Assembly: GCF_004345645.1 (NCBI RefSeq)
Contig: NZ_SLWS01000006.1
Span: 248,001 to 312,000 of the forward strand
DNA from: Actinocrispum wychmicini
GTDB lineage: Bacteria > Actinomycetota > Actinomycetes > Mycobacteriales > Pseudonocardiaceae
Reading direction: 5' to 3'
DNA length: 64,000 bases
Part shown: positions 1-6,905 of the stretch, one piece after another
How the letters are laid out: every line of letters begins with the position of its first letter
Position numbering within the stretch: the stretch's first letter is position 1
The notes under the pieces: model-generated
Told to the model about the DNA's origin: nothing
What the model saw: the letters and a program-made list of their open reading frames with translations, nothing else
Databases searched by the model: none
Program-made: the position numbers and the translations under genes

Positions 1-203
1 ATCACGTCCCCCTTGCGTCCGCAGCCGTGACAAGCGATGGCGCCCTTGGTGTAGCTGACCGACGCGGACGGCCTGCTCTCCGCGTGAAACGGGCACAGGC
101 ACTTGATCCACGCCTGCCCTCGGTCTTCGGGCGGTTCCCAGTCGGGGTAGTAGTGCCGCACCACGCGCACGATCGGCGCGGCCAAGGACGATGGCTCAGT
201 CAT
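1..203 (-). CDS. Phage primase, CHC2 zinc-finger N-terminus (partial)
   Basis: The first 67 codons of a leftward gene that runs off the left edge. The ATG is the complement of 201-203. The visible part has the zinc-finger layout of DnaG-type primases: CLCPFH at about residues 35-40, then CHGCG at about 58-62, i.e. a C-x2-H type pair followed by C-x2-C, as in CHC2 domains (PF01807). The role would be RNA primer synthesis at the phage fork; the catalytic TOPRIM part is outside the window. The start overlaps the end of the endonuclease VII gene by 8 nt, so the two are translationally coupled. Family call is from the visible motif; the rest is unseen. Confidence 0.75.
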   Translation of the reverse strand, partial: MTEPSSLAAPIVRVVRHYYPDWEPPEDRGQAWIKCLCPFHAESRPSASVSYTKGAIACHGCGRKGDV

Positions 204-603
204 GACCATCGCTTCCGCTCAGCATCCGCCGGGCTGGCGGATCGGTCAGATATACGATGGCCCGCTCGAACGCGCTGACGTCGTCGCGCAGATGCCCGAG
301 GACGTCACGGTTACACGGCTTGCACAGCAGGCCACGGACTTCCCCGGTGGCGTGGTTGTGATCCACGGCCAGGCGTTTGCCTCGGCCGGTTGCTCGCTGG
401 CAGATGGCACACCTACCGCCCTGCAAGGTGTACAGCGCCGCGTACTGCTCGGCGGTAATGCCGTAGGTGGCCTGGATGTGCCGTCCGTGCGCGGCCTGTC
501 GGCGGGCCGCCAGTACCTGGCGGTGGTGTGTGGCGCACCGCGGCCCCGGGTGCGGTGCCGGACGGCGAGAACCCGCAGGGCAGTCTTTACATTGTCGTCT
601 TAT
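196..603 (-). CDS. Recombination endonuclease VII-like (HNH) protein, start codon non-canonical
   Basis: Resolves branched DNA in phage replication or packaging, by family. The core GGRCAICQ... LAVDHNHATGEVRG... LLCKPCN is the endonuclease VII zinc/HNH signature (two CxxC pairs flanking DHxH). The first ordinary in-frame start is a TTG at 424-426, just before this core, but in-frame homologous-looking sequence (CKDCPAGSRRPAPHPGPRCATHH) continues upstream to about 601. No ATG, GTG or TTG exists between there and the stop of the upstream helicase gene at 621. The codon correctly placed behind the purine-rich GGGAGGGAAGGA is ATA (complement of 601-603). I extend to this ATA; the alternative is a TTG-started short form or a sequence error. 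Confidence 0.6.
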   Translation of the reverse strand: MRRQCKDCPAGSRRPAPHPGPRCATHHRQVLAARRQAAHGRHIQATYGITAEQYAALYTLQGGRCAICQRATGRGKRLAVDHNHATGEVRGLLCKPCNRDVLGHLRDDVSAFERAIVYLTDPPARRMLSGSDGHD

Positions 604-620
604 TCCTTCCCTCCCTTCGG

Positions 621-1424
621 TTAGCTCCGATCGCGGATCAGCATCCGGTCGGTGTCGAAATCCAGCTCTACAAAAGACAATCCGGACGCGTCCATCCGAC
701 CGCCCCGGTTCTTCACCGTGCTGACGGCAAGGGTGTCCGGGCCGTAGTCGTCCATCCGGCGGTGCAAGGTCAGCACCAGCTCGGGAACACGTGCGATCTG
801 GCCCTTCACCCCGCTGAGCGGGATGGGCTTGTCCGAGTCGTTGTACGGGCCGGTGACGTGGTGCAGGCCGATCACACAGGCTTCGGTGTTGCGGGCCATG
901 GTGTGCAGGTAGTCCATCAGGCCCTCCAGGCCGGCGAACGGGTCCCCGTCGTCCTCGCCCATCCCGGACCGCACGTTGGTCACGTTGTCCACGATGATCA
1001 GGTCCGGGTAGTCGCCGTAGACCTCTTCATAGGCTTCGATCGATGTCTCGATCCGATCTAAGGTCGGGCTGGCTTCGTAGTTCAGCCGGATCGGCAGGCC
1101 GGTCAACGCTGCCGTGACCTCGCCCAACCGGTCGCCGAGCACCAGCTCGGCCGCACTCGACAGCGGCATGCCCGTAAGGATCGAGACTGACCGGGTGAGC
1201 TGAACGAACGCGTCACTGTCGGCCGAGAAGTACAGGCAGGTCGCCCGCGACCGCAACGCCAGAGTGAGCGTGAACGCCGACTTGCCGGTCCCCGGTCCGG
1301 CCGCCACGAGCACGAGCTGCCCCCGCAAGAACCGGGTCCCCGCGTCGTTCAGAGTCTGGAACACCACGGGAAGCGGCTCACCGGCCGCGCCCCGCATCCG
1401 CCGAGACTGCAACAAACTATGCAT
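621..1424 (-). CDS. Phage DnaB/RecA-like ATPase (helicase domain, AAA_25 type)
   Basis: 267 aa, a RecA-fold ATPase of the DnaB-helicase/RepA kind that phages use at the fork. Walker A is AAGPGTGKSAF near residue 42; a Walker B-like strand LIIVDNV lies near 145. Later GLHHV and SGVKGQ resemble the motif 3/4 region of replicative helicases. The long upstream in-frame extension was discarded because the ATG at 1422-1424 follows AAGGG with 7-nt spacing and 10 nt after the stop of the upstream antirepressor gene. It sits in the leftward run antirepressor - ATPase - endonuclease VII - primase, which fits a replication module. Whether it unwinds DNA or loads another helicase cannot be told from sequence alone. 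Confidence 0.75.
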   Translation of the reverse strand: MHSLLQSRRMRGAAGEPLPVVFQTLNDAGTRFLRGQLVLVAAGPGTGKSAFTLTLALRSRATCLYFSADSDAFVQLTRSVSILTGMPLSSAAELVLGDRLGEVTAALTGLPIRLNYEASPTLDRIETSIEAYEEVYGDYPDLIIVDNVTNVRSGMGEDDGDPFAGLEGLMDYLHTMARNTEACVIGLHHVTGPYNDSDKPIPLSGVKGQIARVPELVLTLHRRMDDYGPDTLAVSTVKNRGGRMDASGLSFVELDFDTDRMLIRDRS

Positions 1425-1434
1425 CCGGATGCCC

Positions 1435-2265
1435 TTAGCTGGCGACTGCGGCCAGGTGGTTGATGATCCGCTCACGCAGCCACGGCAGGCTGGCCACCCG
1501 CACCCGAGTGCGGTAGTCCACATGCTTGCGACCCCGGCCGTCGACGAACGCCGTGTTCGGTGGCACCTCGAAGTGGTTCGCGCACCACTGATACGGCCGG
1601 TACCCGGTCTGCCCGTGCCGCTCGTCGGTCTTCAGGTCGATCAACAGGGCCATGTCCACCAGCAGCTGGAGAAGGTGGTTGCGGCCCAAGCCGCCCGTCA
1701 CCGGCCGCAGTACCTTCGCGGCCTCCTCCATGCTGTAAGAGTTGGCCGCCTCGCACACCTGCTGACCGAACTCCACCAACGGCCGGTCCGCCTCCCGCGC
1801 CGCCTCCAACTCCGTGTTGACTACCTGGAGCGCCAGCCGCTGTTCCCGCTCGGACTTCGCGATCTGCGCGACCTCGATCAACTTATCCAGCACAGTGTCC
1901 GGGTCGCTCAAATCCAGCACAGCCGCCGAACCCGGCGCGATGTAGGCGCCCCCGGTCTTACGGATCGTCGGCAACACCTCGGCGGTCACCCAGTCCTGGA
2001 ACCGCGCCGCGCCCTCGACCTTGCTCCGCATGATCAACCGGTACAGCCCTGGCTCGTTGATCACGGTCATCGTCTGCGTCCCGGAGGGTGTCGCGAATCG
2101 CGACACCCCCTTCTGACCTGGGAGAACGTGCTTAACTAACGCGTCGCGACCGTTCTTGTACCCCAACACACGACACGCCTCGGCCGCGACGAACCACGGC
2201 TGATTGTCCTGGAGCACCACGCGGATCTCGGTGTTATCGAAGTTGAAGATCTCGATCTCACTCAC
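1435..2265 (-). CDS. Phage antirepressor-like protein, Bro-N plus ANT domains
   Basis: 276 aa with GTG start (complement of 2263-2265) 7 nt behind GGAGG. Residues about 1-110 are a Bro-N domain: the order FNFDNTEIR, WFVAAEACRVLGY, INEPGLYRLIMRS and FQDWVTAEVLPTIRKTGGAY is typical. Residues about 140-276 look like a C-terminal ANT/KilA-C module ending in a basic segment. Such proteins bind DNA and in several phages relieve lysogenic repression, but many have only a presumed role. It heads the replication genes and is preceded by a highly structured 213-nt gap (2266-2478), a plausible control region. Confidence 0.8.
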   Translation of the reverse strand: MSEIEIFNFDNTEIRVVLQDNQPWFVAAEACRVLGYKNGRDALVKHVLPGQKGVSRFATPSGTQTMTVINEPGLYRLIMRSKVEGAARFQDWVTAEVLPTIRKTGGAYIAPGSAAVLDLSDPDTVLDKLIEVAQIAKSEREQRLALQVVNTELEAAREADRPLVEFGQQVCEAANSYSMEEAAKVLRPVTGGLGRNHLLQLLVDMALLIDLKTDERHGQTGYRPYQWCANHFEVPPNTAFVDGRGRKHVDYRTRVRVASLPWLRERIINHLAAVAS

Positions 2266-2478
2266 GTTTCATCCTCCGTTGAAATTCTCGGTGTCAGGAC
2301 GCGTCCGGGCACAGCTCGGCTCGACGCGTCACGATGGAATCTGCCCGTGGCAGAAGAAACCCCGCTACCGGCGCTGTCCGGCGCCGGAATCTGCAAGGGG
2401 CGACGGTGATAGGACGCGGCTCCCCGGAGCCGCCGTCACCTGGTGATCAAGAAGTCCGCGGAGTCCTGCTGCGGATTG
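2266..2478. other. Structured intergenic region with three stem-loops and a repeated palindromic octamer
   Basis: No gene seen. It holds two copies of the palindrome GACGCGTC (2298-2305 and 2323-2330) and three hairpins: TCTGCC/GGCAGA with a 3-nt loop (2340-2354), CCGGCGC/GCGCCGG with a 6-nt loop (2368-2387), and a longer GC stem at about 2413-2437. None has a T-tract, so they are not ordinary intrinsic terminators. The position directly in front of the antirepressor gene makes operator or leader-RNA functions possible; this is inference. Confidence 0.55.
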
Positions 2479-3261
2479 TCATATCGCGGCGAAGGTGCAG
2501 GCGAACGCGACCGGGCACATCTGGCACGCCTCGCCAGGGTCCGGGTCAAACCGCTGCGCGCGGACCGCTTCGTCCATGGCGCCGTAGGTGTCCACAAGCC
2601 GTTGCCGCGACCACGGTTTCAGCGGATACGGCACGGTCGGCTTTCCCTGGCGGCCCATCCAGTAGTCCCCGGAGTCCACCCGCACGCCGTAGGTGGCGCG
2701 CAGCGCCTCGGCGTAGGTCCCGAGCTGGAACCCATCACCGGGCAACCTGCCGGACTTGATGTCCCGTACCACGATGCCGCGCGTCGGATGCTTGACTACG
2801 CCGTCGATGAAGCCTTTGACCCGGACGCCGTCCAGGTCGATCTCGAAAGCGATCTCCACAGCCGGCCGACCCTCCGGCGTGCGCCATATCCGTTCGTCGG
2901 CGTGCTCGCGGTAGTACTCGACATACCGGCGTACCTGCTCTGCCCCGAGCCCGAACCGGCGTTCAATGTCCTCGCTACCGGCATACCGACCGCTGGGAAA
3001 CCAGTAACCGAAGTTGGGCGTTTCCTCGGACAACCGGTTCACGTGCTTCTCGTAGCTCTGCCGGTAAGCAGTCGCCACGTCATCCTCGGGGGCCTGTCGA
3101 TTGGACAGCTCCCAGAATTCTGCCGCTTCGTGCACCGCCAGCCCCTGCGCCAACCAGGCCGCCGGCCGCTGCCACACTCGCGCGACACGATGCAGGTAGT
3201 ACCGGTACGGACAGTCCGCGTACTCCTTGACCTGACTTACCGACCGGTGTTGGACAGCCAT
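2479..3261 (-). CDS. PD-(D/E)XK nuclease, RecB/Cas4-like with four-cysteine cluster
   Basis: 260 aa; ATG at 3259-3261 follows GGAGAG at good distance, so a 24-codon upstream extension is not used. The nuclease core is visible: GFIDGVV (motif II Asp), VVRDIKSGR (D-x-K) and QLGTYAEAL (QxxxY helix). One cysteine near the N-terminus (YADCPYRYY, C17) and three at the C-terminus (C246, C249, C255 in CQMC...AFAC) match the Fe-S arrangement of Cas4 and AddB-like exonucleases. Known members resect DNA ends; in a phage early module it would serve recombination or host DNA degradation. It is not near any CRISPR array, so a spacer-acquisition role is unlikely. Confidence 0.8.
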   Translation of the reverse strand: MAVQHRSVSQVKEYADCPYRYYLHRVARVWQRPAAWLAQGLAVHEAAEFWELSNRQAPEDDVATAYRQSYEKHVNRLSEETPNFGYWFPSGRYAGSEDIERRFGLGAEQVRRYVEYYREHADERIWRTPEGRPAVEIAFEIDLDGVRVKGFIDGVVKHPTRGIVVRDIKSGRLPGDGFQLGTYAEALRATYGVRVDSGDYWMGRQGKPTVPYPLKPWSRQRLVDTYGAMDEAVRAQRFDPDPGEACQMCPVAFACTFAAI

Positions 3262-3596
3262 CGTGCGCTCTCTCCAGGCCGACGTTGCCTCGGAATGCGT
3301 GGCTGTGCACAGTCGTGCGGCAGATCCGGGCATTGCTCATACACTCTCACCAGTGACAGTTCTGCCTGTCTAAACAGCATGCTGGGGTCACGCACAACAT
3401 GACTAGATAATTCGATCGTGCAATAGGATTCCAGTAGTCTCCGAATTGGCGAAAACGTCCCCCCGTCCGCTGCCACCTGGACGCTCCGACGGATCTCAAC
3501 CGAGCCGTCATGATCTGACATATCCAGGATCACGGTAAAGTACGGTCTACATAGAACTGCAACACGATGTCTGGACAAGTGTATTCCTTCTGACAC
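3237..3596 (-). CDS. Possible small protein of unknown function
   Basis: 119-codon open frame with GTG start 3 nt after the stop of the upstream HTH gene and an end overlapping the nuclease start by 25 nt. The stretch is not purine-biased like random GC-rich antisense and gives plausible beta-rich peptide (for example VAVLCRPYFTVILDMSD), but I see no clear ribosome-binding site and no recognisable family. A competing 22-codon frame starts at the ATG just upstream. It fills an otherwise 340-nt gap in a tight operon, which is the main argument for it. Confidence 0.35.
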   Translation of the reverse strand: MSEGIHLSRHRVAVLCRPYFTVILDMSDHDGSVEIRRSVQVAADGGTFSPIRRLLESYCTIELSSHVVRDPSMLFRQAELSLVRVYEQCPDLPHDCAQPRIPRQRRPGESARWLSNTGR

Positions 3597-3599
3597 ATG

Positions 3600-4166
3600 T
3601 CATGCGTCAATAATCGGATCTACTGCGGGCATACGCCAAATCTCCCGCCCTTCATCTGTCATCACCGTGTACCGGTTAACTCTCAGAATCAGATCGGCGT
3701 CGCCCTCTTCCCGCGGTAGGTATCCCCACCCCCCTGCTTTGTTACTTGATGGTGGTATCTCCGGATCGAAAACTATCACTACATTGTCATCTCGAAGTCG
3801 CTTGTAGAACGACACAACGCGAGCGAGTTTGTCTCGGGACATTCCTTCGCCGCCGGTCGCGATGTACTCGCCGTGAAGAACTACCTGTCGATAATGAGAA
3901 GTCTCCTTGAACTGAGACGCCATGTCCGGCCACGGGAAGTTTTCTTGCACGGCCTGACGTGGCGTTTTGACCCGGTTCGGCGCATCCTTCGCGAGGGCGC
4001 TTACGGTTTGCTTTGATATGTTGTGTTCGATCGCTATCTGGGTTTGAGTCAAGCCTTCCGCAAGCAGTTTGCCGACGATTTCCGACGTGAGATCAGTTTT
4101 CCGTGGGCGTCCTCGGCCCCGTTTCTTCTCTGCCTGGATTTCCGAGTCAACGCTTTCGTTTGTCAC
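3600..4166 (-). CDS. HTH DNA-binding protein with AT-hook-like basic patch
   Basis: 188 aa from the GTG at 4164-4166, chosen because GAGG lies 8 nt ahead; the ATG two codons upstream is too close to that site. Near the N-terminus KKRGRGRPRK is an AT-hook-like clamp, followed by a resolvase-type helix-turn-helix (LLAEGLTQTQIAIEHNISKQTVSAL). The remaining 120 residues (FPWPDMASQFKETSHYR..., RVVSFYKRLRDDNVVIVF) are unfamiliar. It probably regulates prophage genes or binds a phage site. It is the next gene after lsr2 in the leftward operon, so two DNA-binding proteins are made together. Confidence 0.6.
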   Translation of the reverse strand: MTNESVDSEIQAEKKRGRGRPRKTDLTSEIVGKLLAEGLTQTQIAIEHNISKQTVSALAKDAPNRVKTPRQAVQENFPWPDMASQFKETSHYRQVVLHGEYIATGGEGMSRDKLARVVSFYKRLRDDNVVIVFDPEIPPSSNKAGGWGYLPREEGDADLILRVNRYTVMTDEGREIWRMPAVDPIIDA

Positions 4167-4300
4167 GTGCATCACCTCACGGGGGAGGATAACACTGGGC
4201 ACGTGCACAACAGGATGGATTGACAAGGCTAAGCTCCGTGTGATTAAGCGGGCCGCAAGGCTCAATCCCGTGTACTGCGGGGACTGTCTGCGGTCAGGGA

Positions 4301-4876
4301 CTACTTCGCCCTGGCGGAGAAGGACGGTGCCTTCTTGGCTACTGCTCGCCGAGCGGGTGCGGCCGGCGTCTTGCTGCTGGCTGGCTTCGCCGCGGCGCTG
4401 GAGCTGGTGGCTTGAGCGGTCGCCGGGCGGATCGAGGCCGCGGCGGTCTTCCTGGCCGTGGTCGCCGTGACCGCGCTGGCGTCCGGTTTTGGGGTATCAA
4501 CGGCCTTGGCGGCCGGTGAGGTGGGCAGCCGGCTCTGTTCCCACGCGGTGATCGCCAGGCCGGAGACGCGGCCTCGGTCGGAGACCTCCATGCCGTTGGC
4601 CTTCGCCCACTCCCGGATCTGCTTGAGCGTCTCCTTGCCGTACCCGCTGGCGGTGCCGGGCTTGTCTGCCGGGCGCTTGGCACCGACCTTGACCGCGCCG
4701 TTTGTCCCGGCGCGGCGGGCGGCGGCCACGAAGTCTCCTAGGAAGGCCCGCAGCTGGGCGGCGTTGCCGGCGGTCAGGTCGATCTCGAAGTTCTGCCCGT
4801 CCAGGGCGAAGGACAGGGTCTCGTCGGCCTCGCTGTTGCCGTCCAGGTCGTCCACGAGCACAATCCGGGTAGCCAT
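4301..4876 (-). CDS. lsr2: Lsr2-type nucleoid-associated protein with long basic tail
   Basis: 191 aa against about 110 for host Lsr2. Residues 1-55 match the Lsr2 dimerisation domain (MATRIVLVDDLDG, ETLSFALDGQNFEIDL, FVAAAR). Residues 82-114 are the DNA-binding helix pair with the RGR AT-hook motif at 101-103 (IREWAKANGMEVSDRGR). Residues 115-191 are an Ala/Lys/Pro-rich histone-H1-like tail, unusual for Lsr2. Lsr2 proteins bridge AT-rich DNA and silence foreign genes; prophage-encoded Lsr2-like CgpS keeps prophages silent in Corynebacterium glutamicum. Here it may silence the prophage or antagonise host Lsr2. A palindrome and paired inverted sites lie upstream of it. Confidence 0.9.
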   Translation of the reverse strand: MATRIVLVDDLDGNSEADETLSFALDGQNFEIDLTAGNAAQLRAFLGDFVAAARRAGTNGAVKVGAKRPADKPGTASGYGKETLKQIREWAKANGMEVSDRGRVSGLAITAWEQSRLPTSPAAKAVDTPKPDASAVTATTARKTAAASIRPATAQATSSSAAAKPASSKTPAAPARRAVAKKAPSFSARAK

Positions 4877-4936
4877 TCTTCCTCAAACCTTCCTGTGAAT
4901 GATTTTCCTAATGCCGGTAAGTTGGCACGGCGAACA

Positions 4937-4952
4937 CACGTCCGCGGACGTG
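4937..4952. promoter_or_regulatory. Perfect 16-bp palindrome CACGTCCGCGGACGTG upstream of lsr2
   Basis: Perfect two-fold symmetric 16-mer about 60 nt before the lsr2 start. This is the shape of an operator for a dimeric regulator. Its function is inferred from symmetry and place only. Confidence 0.45.
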
Positions 4953-4972
4953 CGTCACCGAATCAACACACA

Positions 4973-4997
4973 ATCTTCACAGCCGTGAAAATCTGCT
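4973..4997 (+). promoter_or_regulatory. Operator-like site, copy 1 of a 25-bp inverted pair
   Basis: ATCTTCACAGC-C-GTGAAAAT-C-TGCT. The core TTCAC-AGCC-GTGAA is itself an inverted repeat. A second copy with 23/25 identity lies in opposite orientation at 5116-5140. The pair frames the likely promoter zone of the lsr2 operon. Confidence 0.5.
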
Positions 4998-5115
4998 AGT
5001 GCGGCACCTGTGACGCCCCTCAAAAGAGCCGATGATCCCTCCCGGCCATCCTGTCTACTCCCCGGTATACCCCGGTGCCACATTTTTCGGTCACATCACT
5101 CCAAATGGAGTAATC

Positions 5116-5140
5116 AGCAAATTTTCACCGCTGTGAAGAT
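5116..5140 (-). promoter_or_regulatory. Operator-like site, copy 2 of the inverted pair
   Basis: Reverse complement reads ATCTTCACAGC-G-GTGAAAAT-T-TGCT, matching copy 1 except at two positions. The 118 nt between the copies hold no gene. Two symmetric sites facing each other suggest looping or cooperative repressor binding; inference. Confidence 0.5.
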
Positions 5141-5346
5141 CTGCGCTGTCGCCGGACCAAACCTTTCCGCCATCTGGAGCACAATCGAGCCATCGGCACA
5201 GCGTGGCGCCACGATCAGATTCCCAAGGTACGGCCTGAAAAACCACCACCCACGCGGATCGGGGAGCGCCGAACAACTGTTCAACCGAACACGTGACGTA
5301 CATCACGTACAGCTTGTGTCTTTTTTGGACGGTTGAACGGAGCCCG

Positions 5347-5829
5347 CTAGAACACGCCGTTCTCCGCAGCAGCTCGACGCTCGGTCCCCGTCGACACCAG
5401 CGGCGCGAACGCCACGATCGCTTTCTCGACAGTGGCGGCACGTTCCTCGGCAAGAACGTCGACTATCTGTTGGTCCCCCCAACACTCGACCACCACATCC
5501 CACCCGCCGACGGTGTAGCGCTCCTTCGCGTGCGCCCCGACCGCGGTGACCAACAGCATCAGGTTCGTGGTCATGCCCGCGTGGTCTTCGCGCCGCTCGC
5601 CGGCCTCGGCTAGCAGCCGAACATGGACACCGCGTTCCTCCTGGATCACGACCCGGTAGTAGCCCGGCCCACGATCGTCGGCCATCCACTCGTCGTGCAG
5701 CAGGCCGGCCGCGTCCCGTCCCCACGACGGCCCAAACCTCTCCACGTCCGCACTGGTCAGTTCCCGCGTCCGGCGGACCTTCCGAAGGCCGTCCTCCGGC
5801 ACGTACTCGAAGACCACCACTGTCACCAT
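5347..5829 (-). CDS. Phage early protein of unknown function
   Basis: 160 aa from the ATG at 5827-5829, which follows GAGAGGAAAG; the upstream 12 codons lack such a site. Mixed alpha/beta sequence (VVVFEYVPEDGLRKVRRTREL, GYYRVVIQEERGVHVRLL), no membrane segment, no recognised domain. It precedes the control region of the lsr2 operon. I cannot assign a role. Confidence 0.6.
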   Translation of the reverse strand: MVTVVVFEYVPEDGLRKVRRTRELTSADVERFGPSWGRDAAGLLHDEWMADDRGPGYYRVVIQEERGVHVRLLAEAGERREDHAGMTTNLMLLVTAVGAHAKERYTVGGWDVVVECWGDQQIVDVLAEERAATVEKAIVAFAPLVSTGTERRAAAENGVF

Positions 5830-5870
5830 GTCTTTCCTCTCTGTGATTGTTCCGCGAGCGGACACCGAAC

Positions 5871-5890
5871 GGCACGAAACCTTTCGTGCC
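5871..5890. other. Stem-loop in gap
   Basis: GGCACGAAA and TTTCGTGCC are perfect inverted arms (realistically a 7-bp stem with 6-nt loop) in the 103-nt gap between two early genes. No T-tract beyond the stem. Confidence 0.5.
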
Positions 5891-5932
5891 CAACGGAATC
5901 AGCTACGCCCCGCGCTGTGGCGAGTCGTTCGG

Positions 5933-6172
5933 CTAGGTCAACGGGGTATCGAGGCCAACGATCTCGACATCGGAGATTTCGTTCTCCAAGATTTCGACCG
6001 TTTCCCAGCGAAGCGCGTCGTTCCAGAGACTCCCATCGTTGTCCAGGTAGCGGCACAACTCGTCCGGGTCTGACTCGCACAGCTGTACGGACTCGTCATC
6101 GATCTCCACATCAATCACGAACTCATGCTGAATCTCTTCGGTTACCCTCATTCGGACTCTGCGAGTGGGCAT
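5933..6172 (-). CDS. Small acidic phage protein, unknown
   Basis: 79 aa, strongly acidic (DVEIDDESVQLCESDPDELCRY, with many Asp and Glu throughout). ATG at 6170-6172 is preceded by GAGGTG at 4 nt. No known domain. Small acidic early phage proteins are often DNA mimics or inhibitors of host enzymes, but nothing here proves it. Confidence 0.6.
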   Translation of the reverse strand: MPTRRVRMRVTEEIQHEFVIDVEIDDESVQLCESDPDELCRYLDNDGSLWNDALRWETVEILENEISDVEIVGLDTPLT

Positions 6173-6230
6173 CGTTCACCTCGATCAAAGGTCGGTTGTG
6201 TGTTCAGGTTTGCGCTGTGCGCTCACCGCG

Positions 6231-6255
6231 CTTGCCCATGCCTTTCATGGGCAAG
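6231..6255. other. Perfect 10-bp stem-loop in gap
   Basis: CTTGCCCATG / CATGGGCAAG with loop CCTTT, in the 103-nt gap between the 79-aa acidic gene and the gene to its left. No T-tract on either side. Confidence 0.55.
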
Positions 6256-6275
6256 ACGGAGAACCCGCAGGGCGG

Positions 6276-6515
6276 TTAGAACGGAGGGGTGAAGGGGCTG
6301 AACAGGTCGGCTGGAAGCCAGATGGCACCGGCCAGGTTGCCCGGATCGGGGGTGATCTCCTCGACATCCCGACGGCCGGGCAGGGTCCTGCCGACGTACC
6401 GCAGGTACAGCAGGGAGCGACCGTGGTGGTTGGTTCTGTGTCCCTCGACCGCATAGACCGAGTAGGTGCCGTCGGAACCTTGAACCTGTGCGATGACGAG
6501 TCCGTACCGGGTCAC
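6276..6515 (-). CDS. Small phage protein, unknown
   Basis: 79 aa from the GTG at 6513-6515, which overlaps the stop of the preceding lipoprotein gene as GTGA, a coupled start. Sequence such as YGLVIAQVQGSDGTYSVYAVE and LLYLRYVGRTLP suggests a small beta-rich fold. Unknown family. The coupling with the lipoprotein gene is the best support. Confidence 0.5.
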   Translation of the reverse strand: MTRYGLVIAQVQGSDGTYSVYAVEGHRTNHHGRSLLYLRYVGRTLPGRRDVEEITPDPGNLAGAIWLPADLFSPFTPPF

Positions 6516-6727
6516 CGAACCGACTCCGGTTCGGCGGTGTCGCTGGTGCCCGTGGTGGGTTCCCACGGGTCCAGCTCCAGCCAGCAGGCGGTCAGGTCGG
6601 CTGAGCAGTACCGTTCCCAATGTCCTCGCTGGGCCGGTACCCCGGCGGCGGGCACGCAAGCCGCCAGGGCAGTCACCAGGGCCAGGGCGGATGTTCGTAG
6701 GACGGTGCTTCGTGTGCGCGCCTTCAT
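6512..6727 (-). CDS. Phage-encoded small lipoprotein
   Basis: 71 aa from the ATG at 6725-6727. MKARTRSTV is a basic n-region, followed by a hydrophobic stretch and lipobox LAAC (cysteine near residue 23), then a 48-aa exported domain with two more cysteines (ERYCSADLTACW). Prophage lipoproteins commonly block superinfection at the cell surface or change the host envelope; that role is inference. The gene overlaps the next one by 4 nt. Confidence 0.6.
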   Translation of the reverse strand: MKARTRSTVLRTSALALVTALAACVPAAGVPAQRGHWERYCSADLTACWLELDPWEPTTGTSDTAEPESVR

Positions 6728-6821
6728 CAGTCTTGCCTTTCTGTTGTTGACGTGACACGGCGCGGCACAGCTGATGCTCACCGAATCAAGCCAACACGAA
6801 AGGATGTCTCTGACACTTGCC

Positions 6822-6872
6822 GAATGGATTCCGCCGGACGCAACACTCGGTTGCGTGCGACGGGAACCATTC
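6822..6872. other. Nested stem-loop structure between lipoprotein and VWA-like genes
   Basis: Outer arms GAATGG / CCATTC (6822-6827, 6867-6872), an inner TTCC / GGAA pairing, and an apical 7-bp hairpin ACGCAAC / GTTGCGT with loop ACTCG (6838-6856). The gap (6728-6905) holds no gene. Could be leader RNA or an operator. Confidence 0.45.
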
Positions 6873-6905
6873 AGTTCAACCGGTCGACAGTGATAGCGCC
6901 GGGGC

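Larger units (their letters stand above)
4877..5346. other. 470-nt control region between lsr2 and the next leftward gene
   Basis: No gene. Besides the palindrome and inverted pair listed separately, it has a third symmetric block at 5279-5338: GTTCAACCG and CGGTTGAAC flank the palindrome CGTGA-CGTACA-TCACG (5292-5307), followed by a T6 tract on the + strand (5321-5326). Lower GC than flanking genes. Most likely the promoter and operator zone for the lsr2-to-primase operon. Confidence 0.5.

Noticed and set aside
562-6275. Repeated GAGAACCCGCAGGGC at about 567-581 and 6259-6273
   Set aside because: A 15-base match in 64 kb of GC-rich DNA can arise by chance; no symmetric or positional logic.
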